This document shows positions 1 through 5,550 of a DNA stretch of 9,099 nt, piece after piece; positions within the stretch are counted from its first letter, which is position 1, and every line of letters begins with the position of its first letter. A program made the translations under genes and the position numbers. The notes under the pieces are model-generated. The model saw only the letters and a program-made list of their open reading frames with translations, had not been told where the DNA came from and searched no databases. The stretch comes from an uncultured Collinsella sp. (GTDB lineage Bacteria; Actinomycetota; Coriobacteriia; Coriobacteriales; Coriobacteriaceae): positions 1 through 9,099 of the forward strand of contig CABUQV010000041.1 of assembly GCA_902493855.1 (NCBI GenBank), given 5' to 3'.

Positions 1-216
1 ATCTTGCTGCTCTGGCGATAGGTCTGTGCCGCTGGCCTGGGGCGCGCGCGTATTGAATGCGTCGACAAAGCCCTGCATGCCCTGCTTCATAAAGAAGGGC
101 CCGTAGATGGGTGAATTGAACGCGATGGGGATGGAAAAGGCTACAGCGAGAACGAGCGTACAAATCCATACGGCCTTGTCTCTTAGGATTAGTTTGAGAA
201 GAAGTCGACAGTACAT
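1..216 (-). CDS. N-terminal part of a membrane protein, probably ABC permease (cut by window edge)
   Basis: An open frame of 72 codons starts at ATG 216-214 and runs off the left edge without a stop. AGGTG lies seven bases before the ATG and supports this start. The visible part has a basic start (MYCRLLLKLILRDK), one hydrophobic helix at about residues 15-33 (AVWICTLVLAVAFSIPIAF), then a non-hydrophobic stretch rich in Gly, Gln and Ser that would face outside. This N-terminal plan (short basic tail, one helix, extracellular domain) matches the start of each half of the large permease at 1116-3338, so a second ABC-2-like permease using the neighbouring ATPase is a reasonable inference. The catalytic or core transmembrane part lies outside the window, so the family cannot be confirmed. 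It has a probable promoter of its own at about 335-340. Confidence 0.6.
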   Translation of the reverse strand, partial: MYCRLLLKLILRDKAVWICTLVLAVAFSIPIAFNSPIYGPFFMKQGMQGFVDAFNTRAPQASGTDLSPEQQD

Positions 217-334
217 TTAGAAGCACCTACATTCCTCAAAGCATCGTTAGATTAATGATGACAGACCGAATGGAGATGCGCGCGATGGGGGCGAGGCGAA
301 TGGCTGAGCGGTATCGATATGCGGGTTCAACGGT

Positions 335-340
335 ATTATA
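335..340 (-). promoter_or_regulatory. Candidate -10 box for the partial membrane protein
   Basis: Read on the minus strand this is a perfect TATAAT, lying between the ATPase stop and the next start, about 119 bases before the ATG at 216. No good -35 hexamer is seen at 16-18 bases (AAGTTA is the best), so the promoter may be weak or need an activator. No clear terminator hairpin follows the ATPase gene, so read-through from the operon is also possible. The rest of 217-369 shows no gene. Confidence 0.4.
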
Positions 341-369
341 TTGACCACATAGATTTTTAACTTGCATTT

Positions 370-1119
370 CTACCCGCCCTTTTCGTAGAGTCGCCGATAC
401 GTGCTTAGCGCACCCTCGGCGCGTCCGGCAGGCTTTGCGAAATGGGATCCAGGAGACTTCGGCGCAGCATCATCTTGCGGAATGCTTCTAATGAGCCTCC
501 CATCCTTCAAAAACAGAATCTCATCGCACAGCCTATCGACCGAATCCAAGATGTGGGATGACATGATGATGCACGTACCAGAATCGGCCAGCTTCCTGAG
601 AATCTCGGAATGCAAGTCCACCCTGCTGGGGTCGAGCGCGTTCATGGGCTCATCTAATAGAAGGTACCGCGCACCCGTCGCATACGCAATCGCCAGGGTA
701 AGCTGCTGCTTCATGCCCTGGCTCAGAGTGCGGATCCTCATCTTCGCGAACTCGCCTATCTGCGTTTGTTCCACTATCTCTTCGATATCGCGAGCATGCG
801 GCCACATATCGCAAACCATCTTGAGGTGATCTTCCGCACGCAATCCGGAATACAGCAGCGTCCCCTCACCAGGTGCATAGAAGATCATAGAACGGACCTC
901 TCTCGCACCCGTACCCTGCACCTCATCCAGAACGATGCTCCCGTCCACGCGAGGACCCGGCAAACCTGCCATCGCACGCAGCAACGTCGTCTTTCCATGC
1001 CCGTTCGGAGCGACGAGACCGTAGACCGTACCCGGGGCAAACTCAGCGTCCACCGAATCTACGAGCACCTTCTTTCCATAAGAGATCGTCAGCGTTTGAA
1101 GGCCAATCATCGAGATCAT
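370..1119 (-). CDS. ABC transporter ATP-binding protein
   Basis: A cytoplasmic nucleotide-binding subunit that would power the permease encoded just upstream. Visible motifs, numbered for 249 residues: Walker A APNGHGKTT at 37-45, signature LSQGMKQQ at 132-139, Walker B YLLLDEP at 152-158, D-loop ALD at 161-163 and H-loop SSH at 187-189. The set is complete, so the protein should hydrolyse ATP. The first Gly of the usual GPNG P-loop is Ala37, a mild variant. Length is normal for a single ABC domain plus a short C-terminal tail. The longest start (ATG 1119) overlaps the permease stop as ATGA; AAAGGGG touches that ATG but lies nine bases before the in-frame ATG at 1110, so translation may well start there (246 residues). 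The overlap implies translational coupling. The substrate cannot be read from this subunit; context suggests peptide export or immunity. Confidence 0.93.
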   Translation of the reverse strand: MISMIGLQTLTISYGKKVLVDSVDAEFAPGTVYGLVAPNGHGKTTLLRAMAGLPGPRVDGSIVLDEVQGTGAREVRSMIFYAPGEGTLLYSGLRAEDHLKMVCDMWPHARDIEEIVEQTQIGEFAKMRIRTLSQGMKQQLTLAIAYATGARYLLLDEPMNALDPSRVDLHSEILRKLADSGTCIIMSSHILDSVDRLCDEILFLKDGRLIRSIPQDDAAPKSPGSHFAKPAGRAEGALSTYRRLYEKGG

Positions 1120-3338
1120 CCCCTTTCGATCTTTGGAACACTCAGGCGCACCATCAACGGAGATACGACGCCCAAAACCACCAGCAGAGCGCCCGATGCG
1201 CCGACGACCTCTCCAAAAGGCATCGCGTTCGTCCCTCGCCCAAGGAACCCAATCGTCCCCACCTGGGAAGCGGGATCAAACGAGGCGAATGGAGCCAGCA
1301 GCGCGACGCCCATGCCCGCGCTTTCAACATGAGCGCTCAACGAACCCAACACCAGGAGAACCGCGCAAACCACTCCGGTGACAACGGGGTTGCGGCTAAT
1401 CGCTGCTGTCAACGCAGCGACGACGGAAATCACGCCGTATGCCATGACCAGCAACGGAATACTGCACAACACCGCCTCCCCCACCATGGACGTTGTCGAA
1501 GCTCCCGCCCGAATGAGAGCGACGGGATACTCCGAACCACCCGCACCGTTCTTAATCAAGGACACAACCGCAGCGGGAACCATCGACACCAAAAGCAGCG
1601 CCAAGCCAAGCAGGAGAGACAGCGCAACAGCCGTCAGAAAACGCACATGCGCTGTTGCGGGGACTTGGAAAACCAGAAGGGAACGGCACCGCAGGTGGGT
1701 GCACGCAAGCGATGTGACAACCACGGGCAACAGCCAAAACAAGGAAGGAAGCGCTGCCTGGAGATAGGAAAGGAGGATTAATGGGGGCATCTTCGTACTT
1801 AACTCGTAAACCTTGGGGTCCGGCAAGCTCGCGATCGACTCGAGCAGAAGGGCGCGCGCCTCCACACGAGAAGGAGTCTCCGGCTCGATTCCGATCGATT
1901 GCAGGAGGGTCGCATCTGCCGCGCCCAGCTCGCCTCGAGCGCGCTCGTACGTCGCAAGGCTTCGAAACCCCTCCGCAGGCGTGGGCGCGTACACGAAACC
2001 CGAAAGAGCATCTCGCATGCCTTCCAGGGCCGCTTTGCCCTCGACGTCCATATTCGCAGCGTCCTGCTCTAGATACCGATCTATTGAACGGAGCTCCCCA
2101 TCCCTATACCGAACAGCGGAAACGTCACCAGCGTCAGGAAACACCTCGACCAGAGCCGGGGCCAGCATCGCCGTCGACATTGCAATCGCGCATACGGCGA
2201 GGGCAGGAGAATGCAGGAGCAGTTTCCCCATCGTTCTTACGTATGCAACGGCGAAGGCACAAGCGCCCGAACGAGTCGTCGTTCTCGATGCGGTGAAGGA
2301 ACCTCTCTCAAGACAAATCGGAGGCATCGGGCGCGCGCAGCCGCTCTTTCCAGCAACACAAAGCAGGCTAATTGCCAGCACCTCGATCCCGATTGCGCAT
2401 ACGAGGGTAATCGCGCCACGCTCGAAGCAAAGTCCAGGCAGATTCACTATCTGCGTTGTCGGGTACGGGCTATAGGCGCCGACGGTCAACTCGGTGTTCG
2501 CATACGTAAGGGGATTCAACAGGGCGAACTCACGTAAAGCGATGGATCTTCCGTAATACCCGGGAACCATCGTCACCCCCATCAGGGCACATACGAACAC
2601 GATTCCAAGCGTAGGGTTATTGGCAATCTTCACGGCAAGGTGAACGACAAGCGAGATGAACGCCGCCACCAAGAATTGCAAGATGGCCGTCTGTGCGAAC
2701 ACCAGCCAAGCCGGTTTGATAACCGGAGTCGCATATTGAATGTAGCCTATCGGATAGAACAGCGAGCCTGGGCCATTCTTCACAAGTGCGGCGATTATCC
2801 CTGGAAGATTGACGGCGAAGACGGCAAGCATCGCAAAAACACTCGCCCATACGCTCGATGCAACAAGCCTGCCCAGCTCACCCATCGGTGCCTGGATGAT
2901 GAGTTTTTCACGTTTGTTAAGACGCGCGGCAAGGAACGAGACGGCAACGGCCGTTGTGGCCCATAGCAAGTACTCCTTCGATCCGTCATAAAAGGAGTAC
3001 GCTCCATCCGATACCTGCAGAAACGGAAGCAGAGGAGAGAGCGGCGCCAAGATAAGACGCCCCGCGGCAAGAGGGTACAGAAGTGCAGGCATGCTTGATG
3101 AAGAGGTATAGACGCCCTCCTCCCCCGCATTCACAAGCGCATCCGCATAGGATGCTGACAATTCCTGCTCAACACGGGTTATTCCCAACTCGAGGTATTC
3201 AACCCGTCCGTCGATGCCAGCCGCGCTCCTGAAGACGGGCAAAGCACAAAGAACCATCAACGCAACAACGGCAACACAGAGCGACCTGGAGGAGAGGAGC
3301 GACCTAAAGATTGCCTTCGAGATTTTGAGCATATTCAT
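1116..3338 (-). CDS. Tandemly duplicated ABC-2-like permease (about 12 membrane helices)
   Basis: An integral membrane protein of 740 residues, read here from ATG 3338. It has two homologous halves. Each half has a basic N-terminal tail, one helix (about residues 20-36 and 380-398), an extracytoplasmic segment, then about five helices. The repeat is clear in paired motifs: VKNGPGSLFYP at 186-196 against IKNGAGGSEYP at 595-605, and ANNPTLGIVFVCALM at 239-253 against SRNPVVTGVVCAVLL at 648-662, both offset by 409 residues. One chain could therefore supply both membrane domains of a full ABC exporter, with the ATPase overlapping its 3' end. An upstream in-frame ATG at 3404 would add 22 residues but lies inside the intercistronic hairpin; AAGG six bases before ATG 3338 favours the shorter form. 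The second extracellular loop (about 400-510) is hydrophilic and helical-looking. The substrate is unknown; the adjacent secreted peptide suggests peptide export or self-immunity. It could instead be a lipid or drug exporter. Confidence 0.85.
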   Translation of the reverse strand: MNMLKISKAIFRSLLSSRSLCVAVVALMVLCALPVFRSAAGIDGRVEYLELGITRVEQELSASYADALVNAGEEGVYTSSSSMPALLYPLAAGRLILAPLSPLLPFLQVSDGAYSFYDGSKEYLLWATTAVAVSFLAARLNKREKLIIQAPMGELGRLVASSVWASVFAMLAVFAVNLPGIIAALVKNGPGSLFYPIGYIQYATPVIKPAWLVFAQTAILQFLVAAFISLVVHLAVKIANNPTLGIVFVCALMGVTMVPGYYGRSIALREFALLNPLTYANTELTVGAYSPYPTTQIVNLPGLCFERGAITLVCAIGIEVLAISLLCVAGKSGCARPMPPICLERGSFTASRTTTRSGACAFAVAYVRTMGKLLLHSPALAVCAIAMSTAMLAPALVEVFPDAGDVSAVRYRDGELRSIDRYLEQDAANMDVEGKAALEGMRDALSGFVYAPTPAEGFRSLATYERARGELGAADATLLQSIGIEPETPSRVEARALLLESIASLPDPKVYELSTKMPPLILLSYLQAALPSLFWLLPVVVTSLACTHLRCRSLLVFQVPATAHVRFLTAVALSLLLGLALLLVSMVPAAVVSLIKNGAGGSEYPVALIRAGASTTSMVGEAVLCSIPLLVMAYGVISVVAALTAAISRNPVVTGVVCAVLLVLGSLSAHVESAGMGVALLAPFASFDPASQVGTIGFLGRGTNAMPFGEVVGASGALLVVLGVVSPLMVRLSVPKIERG

Positions 3339-3368
3339 CGCCAACCTTAACCCCATCCACCTGGAACA

Positions 3369-3397
3369 GAGGGGCCGAACAAAATGCTCGGCCCCTC
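3369..3397 (-). terminator. Intercistronic hairpin between secreted peptide and permease genes
   Basis: GAGGGGCCGA at 3369-3378 and TCGGCCCCTC at 3388-3397 form a perfect 10-pair GC-rich stem with a nine-base loop. It begins eight bases after the peptide stop codon and ends about 31 bases before the permease ATG. On the minus strand it is followed by TGTTCC, not a run of U, so it is probably a partial terminator or an mRNA-stabilising hairpin rather than a strong intrinsic terminator. Such a site would let the peptide be made in excess over the transporter. Confidence 0.55.
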
Positions 3398-3404
3398 CTC
3401 GCAT

Positions 3405-3770
3405 CTAGTAGGTGCTATAGACAAATTGCCATTTATCAGTTGTGCCAAGAACACCACAGGAACACATTGCAGCGAGGCGGGATTCCCTATGATGCGCGGA
3501 TCGGCGATAGCCATTTCGGTAGGAGATCGTCTTGTAAGAGATGTTGAACATCGAGATGCTGTGCCCGCTTACGCCGCGAGGACAGCTGTAGCTCCAGTAG
3601 GTATCGACGACGTCGTCCGTATACCCGAGGGGCTCAACGAGGGCACACTGGCTGCTCTCCTGGGAAGGAGGCATCGGGGTATCCGCAAAAGCGGGGGCTC
3701 CCGGCAGCAACAGACAAAGAGCGAGGCCGAGGAAAACCAAGAGCTTACACGACTTAACAGTACTGAACAT
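3405..3770 (-). CDS. Small secreted Cys-containing protein, possible lactococcin 972-like bacteriocin
   Basis: A 121-residue precursor from ATG 3770, supported by GGAG six bases upstream; a TTG at 3782 in frame is less likely. The N-terminus is a textbook Sec signal peptide: basic MFSTVKSCK, hydrophobic core at about 10-22, and a cleavage site APAFA|D after residue 29. The mature part is about 92 residues with cysteines at 42, 63, 103 and 105, enough for two disulfides, and is rich in Tyr, Ser, His and Arg in its second half. The pattern Y-W-x-Y near 58-61, S-Y-K-T-x-S near 78-83, and an aromatic end (WQFVYSTY) recalls the lactococcin 972 family, which is Sec-secreted and encoded beside a large membrane protein and an ABC ATPase, as here. 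The similarity is weak and from memory; lactococcin 972 itself lacks these cysteines. It could equally be an uncharacterised secreted protein. It is the first gene of the minus-strand operon. Confidence 0.7.
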   Translation of the reverse strand: MFSTVKSCKLLVFLGLALCLLLPGAPAFADTPMPPSQESSQCALVEPLGYTDDVVDTYWSYSCPRGVSGHSISMFNISYKTISYRNGYRRSAHHRESRLAAMCSCGVLGTTDKWQFVYSTY

Positions 3771-3801
3771 AATCCTCTCCAATCTAGAGGGGTTTCGGTT
3801 G

Positions 3802-3834
3802 CAGCATGCTGTGATTACTTGCCGGCAAAGTCAA
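3802..3834 (-). promoter_or_regulatory. Candidate promoter for the secreted peptide operon, overlapping palindromes
   Basis: On the minus strand TTGACT (3834-3829) is a near-consensus -35 box. Seventeen bases further, CAGCAT (3811-3806) is a poor -10 box that keeps only the second A, fifth A and final T. The spacer contains the palindrome TTGCCGGCAA (3819-3828), and the -10 lies in the palindrome CAGCATGCTG (3802-3811). The layout suggests a regulated promoter, but the weak -10 keeps confidence low. Confidence 0.35.
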
Positions 3835-3847
3835 TTTAACATAAACT
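3819..3847 (+). promoter_or_regulatory. Candidate promoter of the DUF2975-regulator operon
   Basis: TTGCCG at 3819-3824 and TAAACT at 3842-3847 are each four of six matches to the -35 and -10 consensus, with an exact 17-base spacer. A start site near 3854 would give a leader of about 37 bases, ending in GGAGG five bases before the ATG at 3891. The -35 box lies in one palindrome and the -10 box in the next. Confidence 0.45.
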
Positions 3848-3853
3848 GTTAAA
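3835..3853. promoter_or_regulatory. Candidate operator: TTTAACA-N5-TGTTAAA dyad
   Basis: A perfect inverted repeat with seven-base arms and a five-base spacer. The arms flank the candidate plus-strand -10 box, so a bound dimer would block that promoter and sits just upstream of the opposing promoter. The YozG-like XRE protein encoded at 4413-4664 in the operon it would control is the obvious candidate ligand; this is inference from position only. Confidence 0.45.
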
Positions 3854-3890
3854 AAGTAACCTGAGTTTTTTAAATTCTTCGGAGGTTATT

Positions 3891-4403
3891 ATGAGTTCCG
3901 ACAATCGCACTCCCCGGCTTCATTCCTTCCGCATCGCATGTGCGATAGCCTCTACGGCCCTTTGCGTCACCGCCATCGCACAAGTGGCGTTCTCCTTAAA
4001 GCCAGCAATCGAAGTGCTCGACAACCCTGTAGTTGCAGACTCCCCCGCGTATCCAGCCCTTGCGATCTCGACATTGGCCCCTGCCGTCATCGGTATCGCT
4101 ACGACCATCCTCAGCGCCGTTCTCGTGTGGACGATCAAGAGCGGAGACCCCTTCAAGAAAGGGTCTGCGACATGCTTGAAGGTGCTCGGCATTCTCTTCG
4201 TTGTTCAAGCTGCCACCAGCCTCTACGCCGGCTCACTCGAAACCTCCGTTTCGATGTTTGGCGGCGAGGGGGCCGTCGGCGCCCAAGAGATCGCTTCATC
4301 ATTCGATTGGACCTCTCTGGTTCTCGGCATCGTCCTGTTCATGCTTTCCCAGCTCTTCTTGTACGCCCGAGAGCTGTACCTCGACTCCGACGAGATTGCG
4401 TAA
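3891..4403 (+). CDS. DUF2975-family membrane protein
   Basis: A 170-residue integral membrane protein with four predicted helices at about 13-35, 55-80, 94-112 and 139-158. The GDPFKKGSA segment at 85-93 after the second helix, and an acidic C-terminal tail (YARELYLDSDEIA) after the fourth, fit the plan of the DUF2975 family, whose members are usually encoded next to a small YozG-like XRE regulator, as found here nine bases downstream. The start is set by GGAGG with a five-base spacer. The biochemical role of the family is not established; it may act with the regulator as a membrane-linked sensor, which is inference. The gene is divergent from the secreted peptide operon and shares its regulatory region, so it could be linked to envelope stress or to control of that operon. 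Confidence 0.82.
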   Translation: MSSDNRTPRLHSFRIACAIASTALCVTAIAQVAFSLKPAIEVLDNPVVADSPAYPALAISTLAPAVIGIATTILSAVLVWTIKSGDPFKKGSATCLKVLGILFVVQAATSLYAGSLETSVSMFGGEGAVGAQEIASSFDWTSLVLGIVLFMLSQLFLYARELYLDSDEIA

Positions 4404-4412
4404 GGAAACGCC

Positions 4413-4664
4413 ATGCCCGTAATTGTTCGCCTCGACAAGATCATGGCCGAGCGAAAGATTTCCTCGAACGAGCTTGCTGAAAGGATTGGAACCACGCCCG
4501 TGAACCTGTCCCGTATTAAAAAAGGGCATATTCGCGGCATTCGCTTCAACACGCTCGAGCAGCTATGCCTCGCCCTTCGTTGCCAACCCGGAGACCTTCT
4601 CGAAGTCATGAGCGAAGAGGATGCCCGAAAGGAGTTCGGACTCGATTGGTCCGCCGAGGATTAG
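4413..4664 (+). CDS. YozG-like XRE-family transcriptional regulator
   Basis: An 83-residue DNA-binding protein. A helix-turn-helix occupies about residues 18-37 (SSNELAERIGTTPVNLSRIK), with an N-terminal strand PVIVRLDKIMAER and the typical C-terminal helix TLEQLCLALRCQPGDLLE at 47-64, which is the usual ending of this family. An acidic tail follows. The gene starts nine bases after the DUF2975 stop, with AAGGA upstream, so the two are one operon. Proteins of this kind usually work as dimers and autoregulate; the dyad at 3835-3853 is a candidate target. Whether it also controls the divergent peptide/transporter operon cannot be told from sequence. Confidence 0.9.
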   Translation: MPVIVRLDKIMAERKISSNELAERIGTTPVNLSRIKKGHIRGIRFNTLEQLCLALRCQPGDLLEVMSEEDARKEFGLDWSAED

Positions 4665-4680
4665 AGGGCGCGACGAGACT

Positions 4681-4830
4681 CGTCCCCGCGTTCAAGAGTC
4701 CATCGAGACGCTCCAGGCGTTCGGCTACGGCATCATCGAGCCGGACGACCGAAATATCGTCATACGCGACGTGAAGACGAACAGTTGGCTCTACCCCACC
4801 GAGTACGCGGCAGTGCTGGGCCCATCCCAA
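4681..4830 (+). pseudogene. Possible gene remnant after the XRE regulator
   Basis: In the frame of base 4681 about 50 codons look like real protein: RPRVQESIETL followed by AFGYGIIEPDDRNIVIRD and then VKTNSWLYPTEYAAVLG. Third positions are mostly G or C, as in the genes nearby, and the amino-acid mix is balanced. There is no credible start: the only in-frame ATG (4621) lies inside the XRE gene with no spaced ribosome binding site. The frame runs without a stop into the hairpins at 4863-4917, where the protein becomes low-complexity. This suggests an internal fragment of a lost gene. I do not recognise the family. Chance coding-like sequence remains possible. Confidence 0.35.
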
Positions 4831-4862
4831 CTGAGGTCACGGTGGTCCGATAGGGGCGCCGC

Positions 4863-4917
4863 CCGCGGCATGCGCCGCGGAGGGCATCCCCTACCGAAGG
4901 GCGGGGATGCCCTCCGC
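4863..4917. terminator. Two overlapping GC-rich hairpins, probable transcription terminator
   Basis: The main stem pairs 4877-4891 (GCGGAGGGCATCCCC) with 4903-4917 (GGGGATGCCCTCCGC): 15 perfect pairs with an 11-base loop. A second stem, CCGCGGC at 4863-4869 with GCCGCGG at 4874-4880 around ATGC, shares bases 4877-4880 with it, so the two cannot form fully together. No U-run follows on either strand. It most likely ends the DUF2975-regulator transcript, perhaps with help from Rho. Confidence 0.5.
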
Positions 4918-5120
4918 TTCCAGTTCGGAATCAGCCGTCGGAGGCGTTCGGCTAGCTGCGGGAACGGCCTATCCGCTCAAAGTGTTCGGCTGAGATCGAA
5001 AATCAACCCAACACGAGCCGGACGGGCGCCAGACGGCTCTTCCCCGTGTGGCCTGCCCCCTCACGCTCATGTTGCAGACGTGTAACGCCGCAGTAAGCAC
5101 ACCCCTTTTTGCGCCAGACA
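4918..5120. other. Gene-free stretch
   Basis: No gene with a ribosome binding site is visible here on either strand. The only structure is a short six-pair inverted repeat, GAGCCG at 5015-5020 and CGGCTC at 5034-5039, followed by TTCCCC on the plus strand; it is too weak to call a terminator. The open frames that cross the area continue antisense through the next genes. Confidence 0.4.
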
Positions 5121-5143
5121 GGTACAATGATGAACACTGTACC
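5121..5143 (+). promoter_or_regulatory. Candidate promoter -10 and dyad upstream of the ACT-domain gene
   Basis: TACAAT at 5123-5128 is a five-of-six match to the -10 consensus about 60 bases before the ATG. It lies in an inverted repeat, GGTACA at 5121-5126 and TGTACC at 5138-5143, which could be an operator covering the transcript start. No convincing -35 hexamer sits at the right distance. Confidence 0.35.
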
Positions 5144-5188
5144 GTAGCGGAGCGCCCCGCGCGCCGCAACCACGCGAAAGGGTTTCCC

Positions 5189-5476
5189 ATGGCCGAGATC
5201 TCGTCCTCCCGCATCGTCATCACCGTCCTTGGCAAGAACCGCCCCGGTATCGTCGCCGGCGTCACCCGTGTTCTGGGCGAAGCCAACGTCGACATCCGCG
5301 ACATCACGCAGTCCATTATCGAGGACATCTTCACCATGACCATGCTGGCCGACACCGCCGAGTCCAAGCTCGACTTCGCCGAGCTGCAGAAGGCCCTGGC
5401 CGAGGCCGGCGAGCTTTCGGGCGTCAACGTGTCCATCCAGCGCGAGGACGTCTTTAACTTTATGTACCGCCTGTAG
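5189..5476 (+). CDS. ACT domain-containing protein, UPF0237 family
   Basis: A 95-residue cytoplasmic protein that is essentially one ACT domain of the glycine-cleavage-repressor type. The hallmark run is VITVLGKNRPGIVAGV at 10-25, then VLGEANVDIRDITQS at 28-42, IFTMTMLAD at 47-55, and the near-invariant ending SIQREDVFNFMYRL at 82-95. ACT domains of this kind bind small ligands, often amino acids, but the ligand of UPF0237 proteins is not established. AAGGG six bases before ATG 5189 fixes the start; longer in-frame starts lack a site. In many bacteria this gene precedes a UPF0210 (PFL family) gene; here citrate synthase follows instead, after a 74-base gap with a possible hairpin. Confidence 0.93.
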   Translation: MAEISSSRIVITVLGKNRPGIVAGVTRVLGEANVDIRDITQSIIEDIFTMTMLADTAESKLDFAELQKALAEAGELSGVNVSIQREDVFNFMYRL

Positions 5477-5488
5477 CGAACAAGCCGC

Positions 5489-5529
5489 GTGGCGACGGCC
5501 CAAGGTGCGCCCAGGCGCAACGTCACCAC
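5489..5529 (+). other. Intergenic imperfect hairpin before citrate synthase
   Basis: GTGGCGACG at 5489-5497 and CGTCACCAC at 5521-5529 pair with one mismatch, enclosing a small TGCGC/GCGCA stem at 5506-5519. It has no U-run. It may be a processing or stability element between the two cistrons, or chance in GC-rich DNA. Confidence 0.25.
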
Positions 5530-5550
5530 ATGGCCCGGAGAGGAGCGCGC

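Noticed and set aside
3339..3404. N-terminal extension of the large permease to ATG 3404
   Set aside because: The extension would be encoded by the intercistronic hairpin and lacks a spaced ribosome binding site; ATG 3338 has AAGG at six bases.
5015..5039. Terminator on the plus strand before the ACT gene
   Set aside because: Only six pairs, a 13-base loop and no U-run; likely chance in GC-rich sequence.
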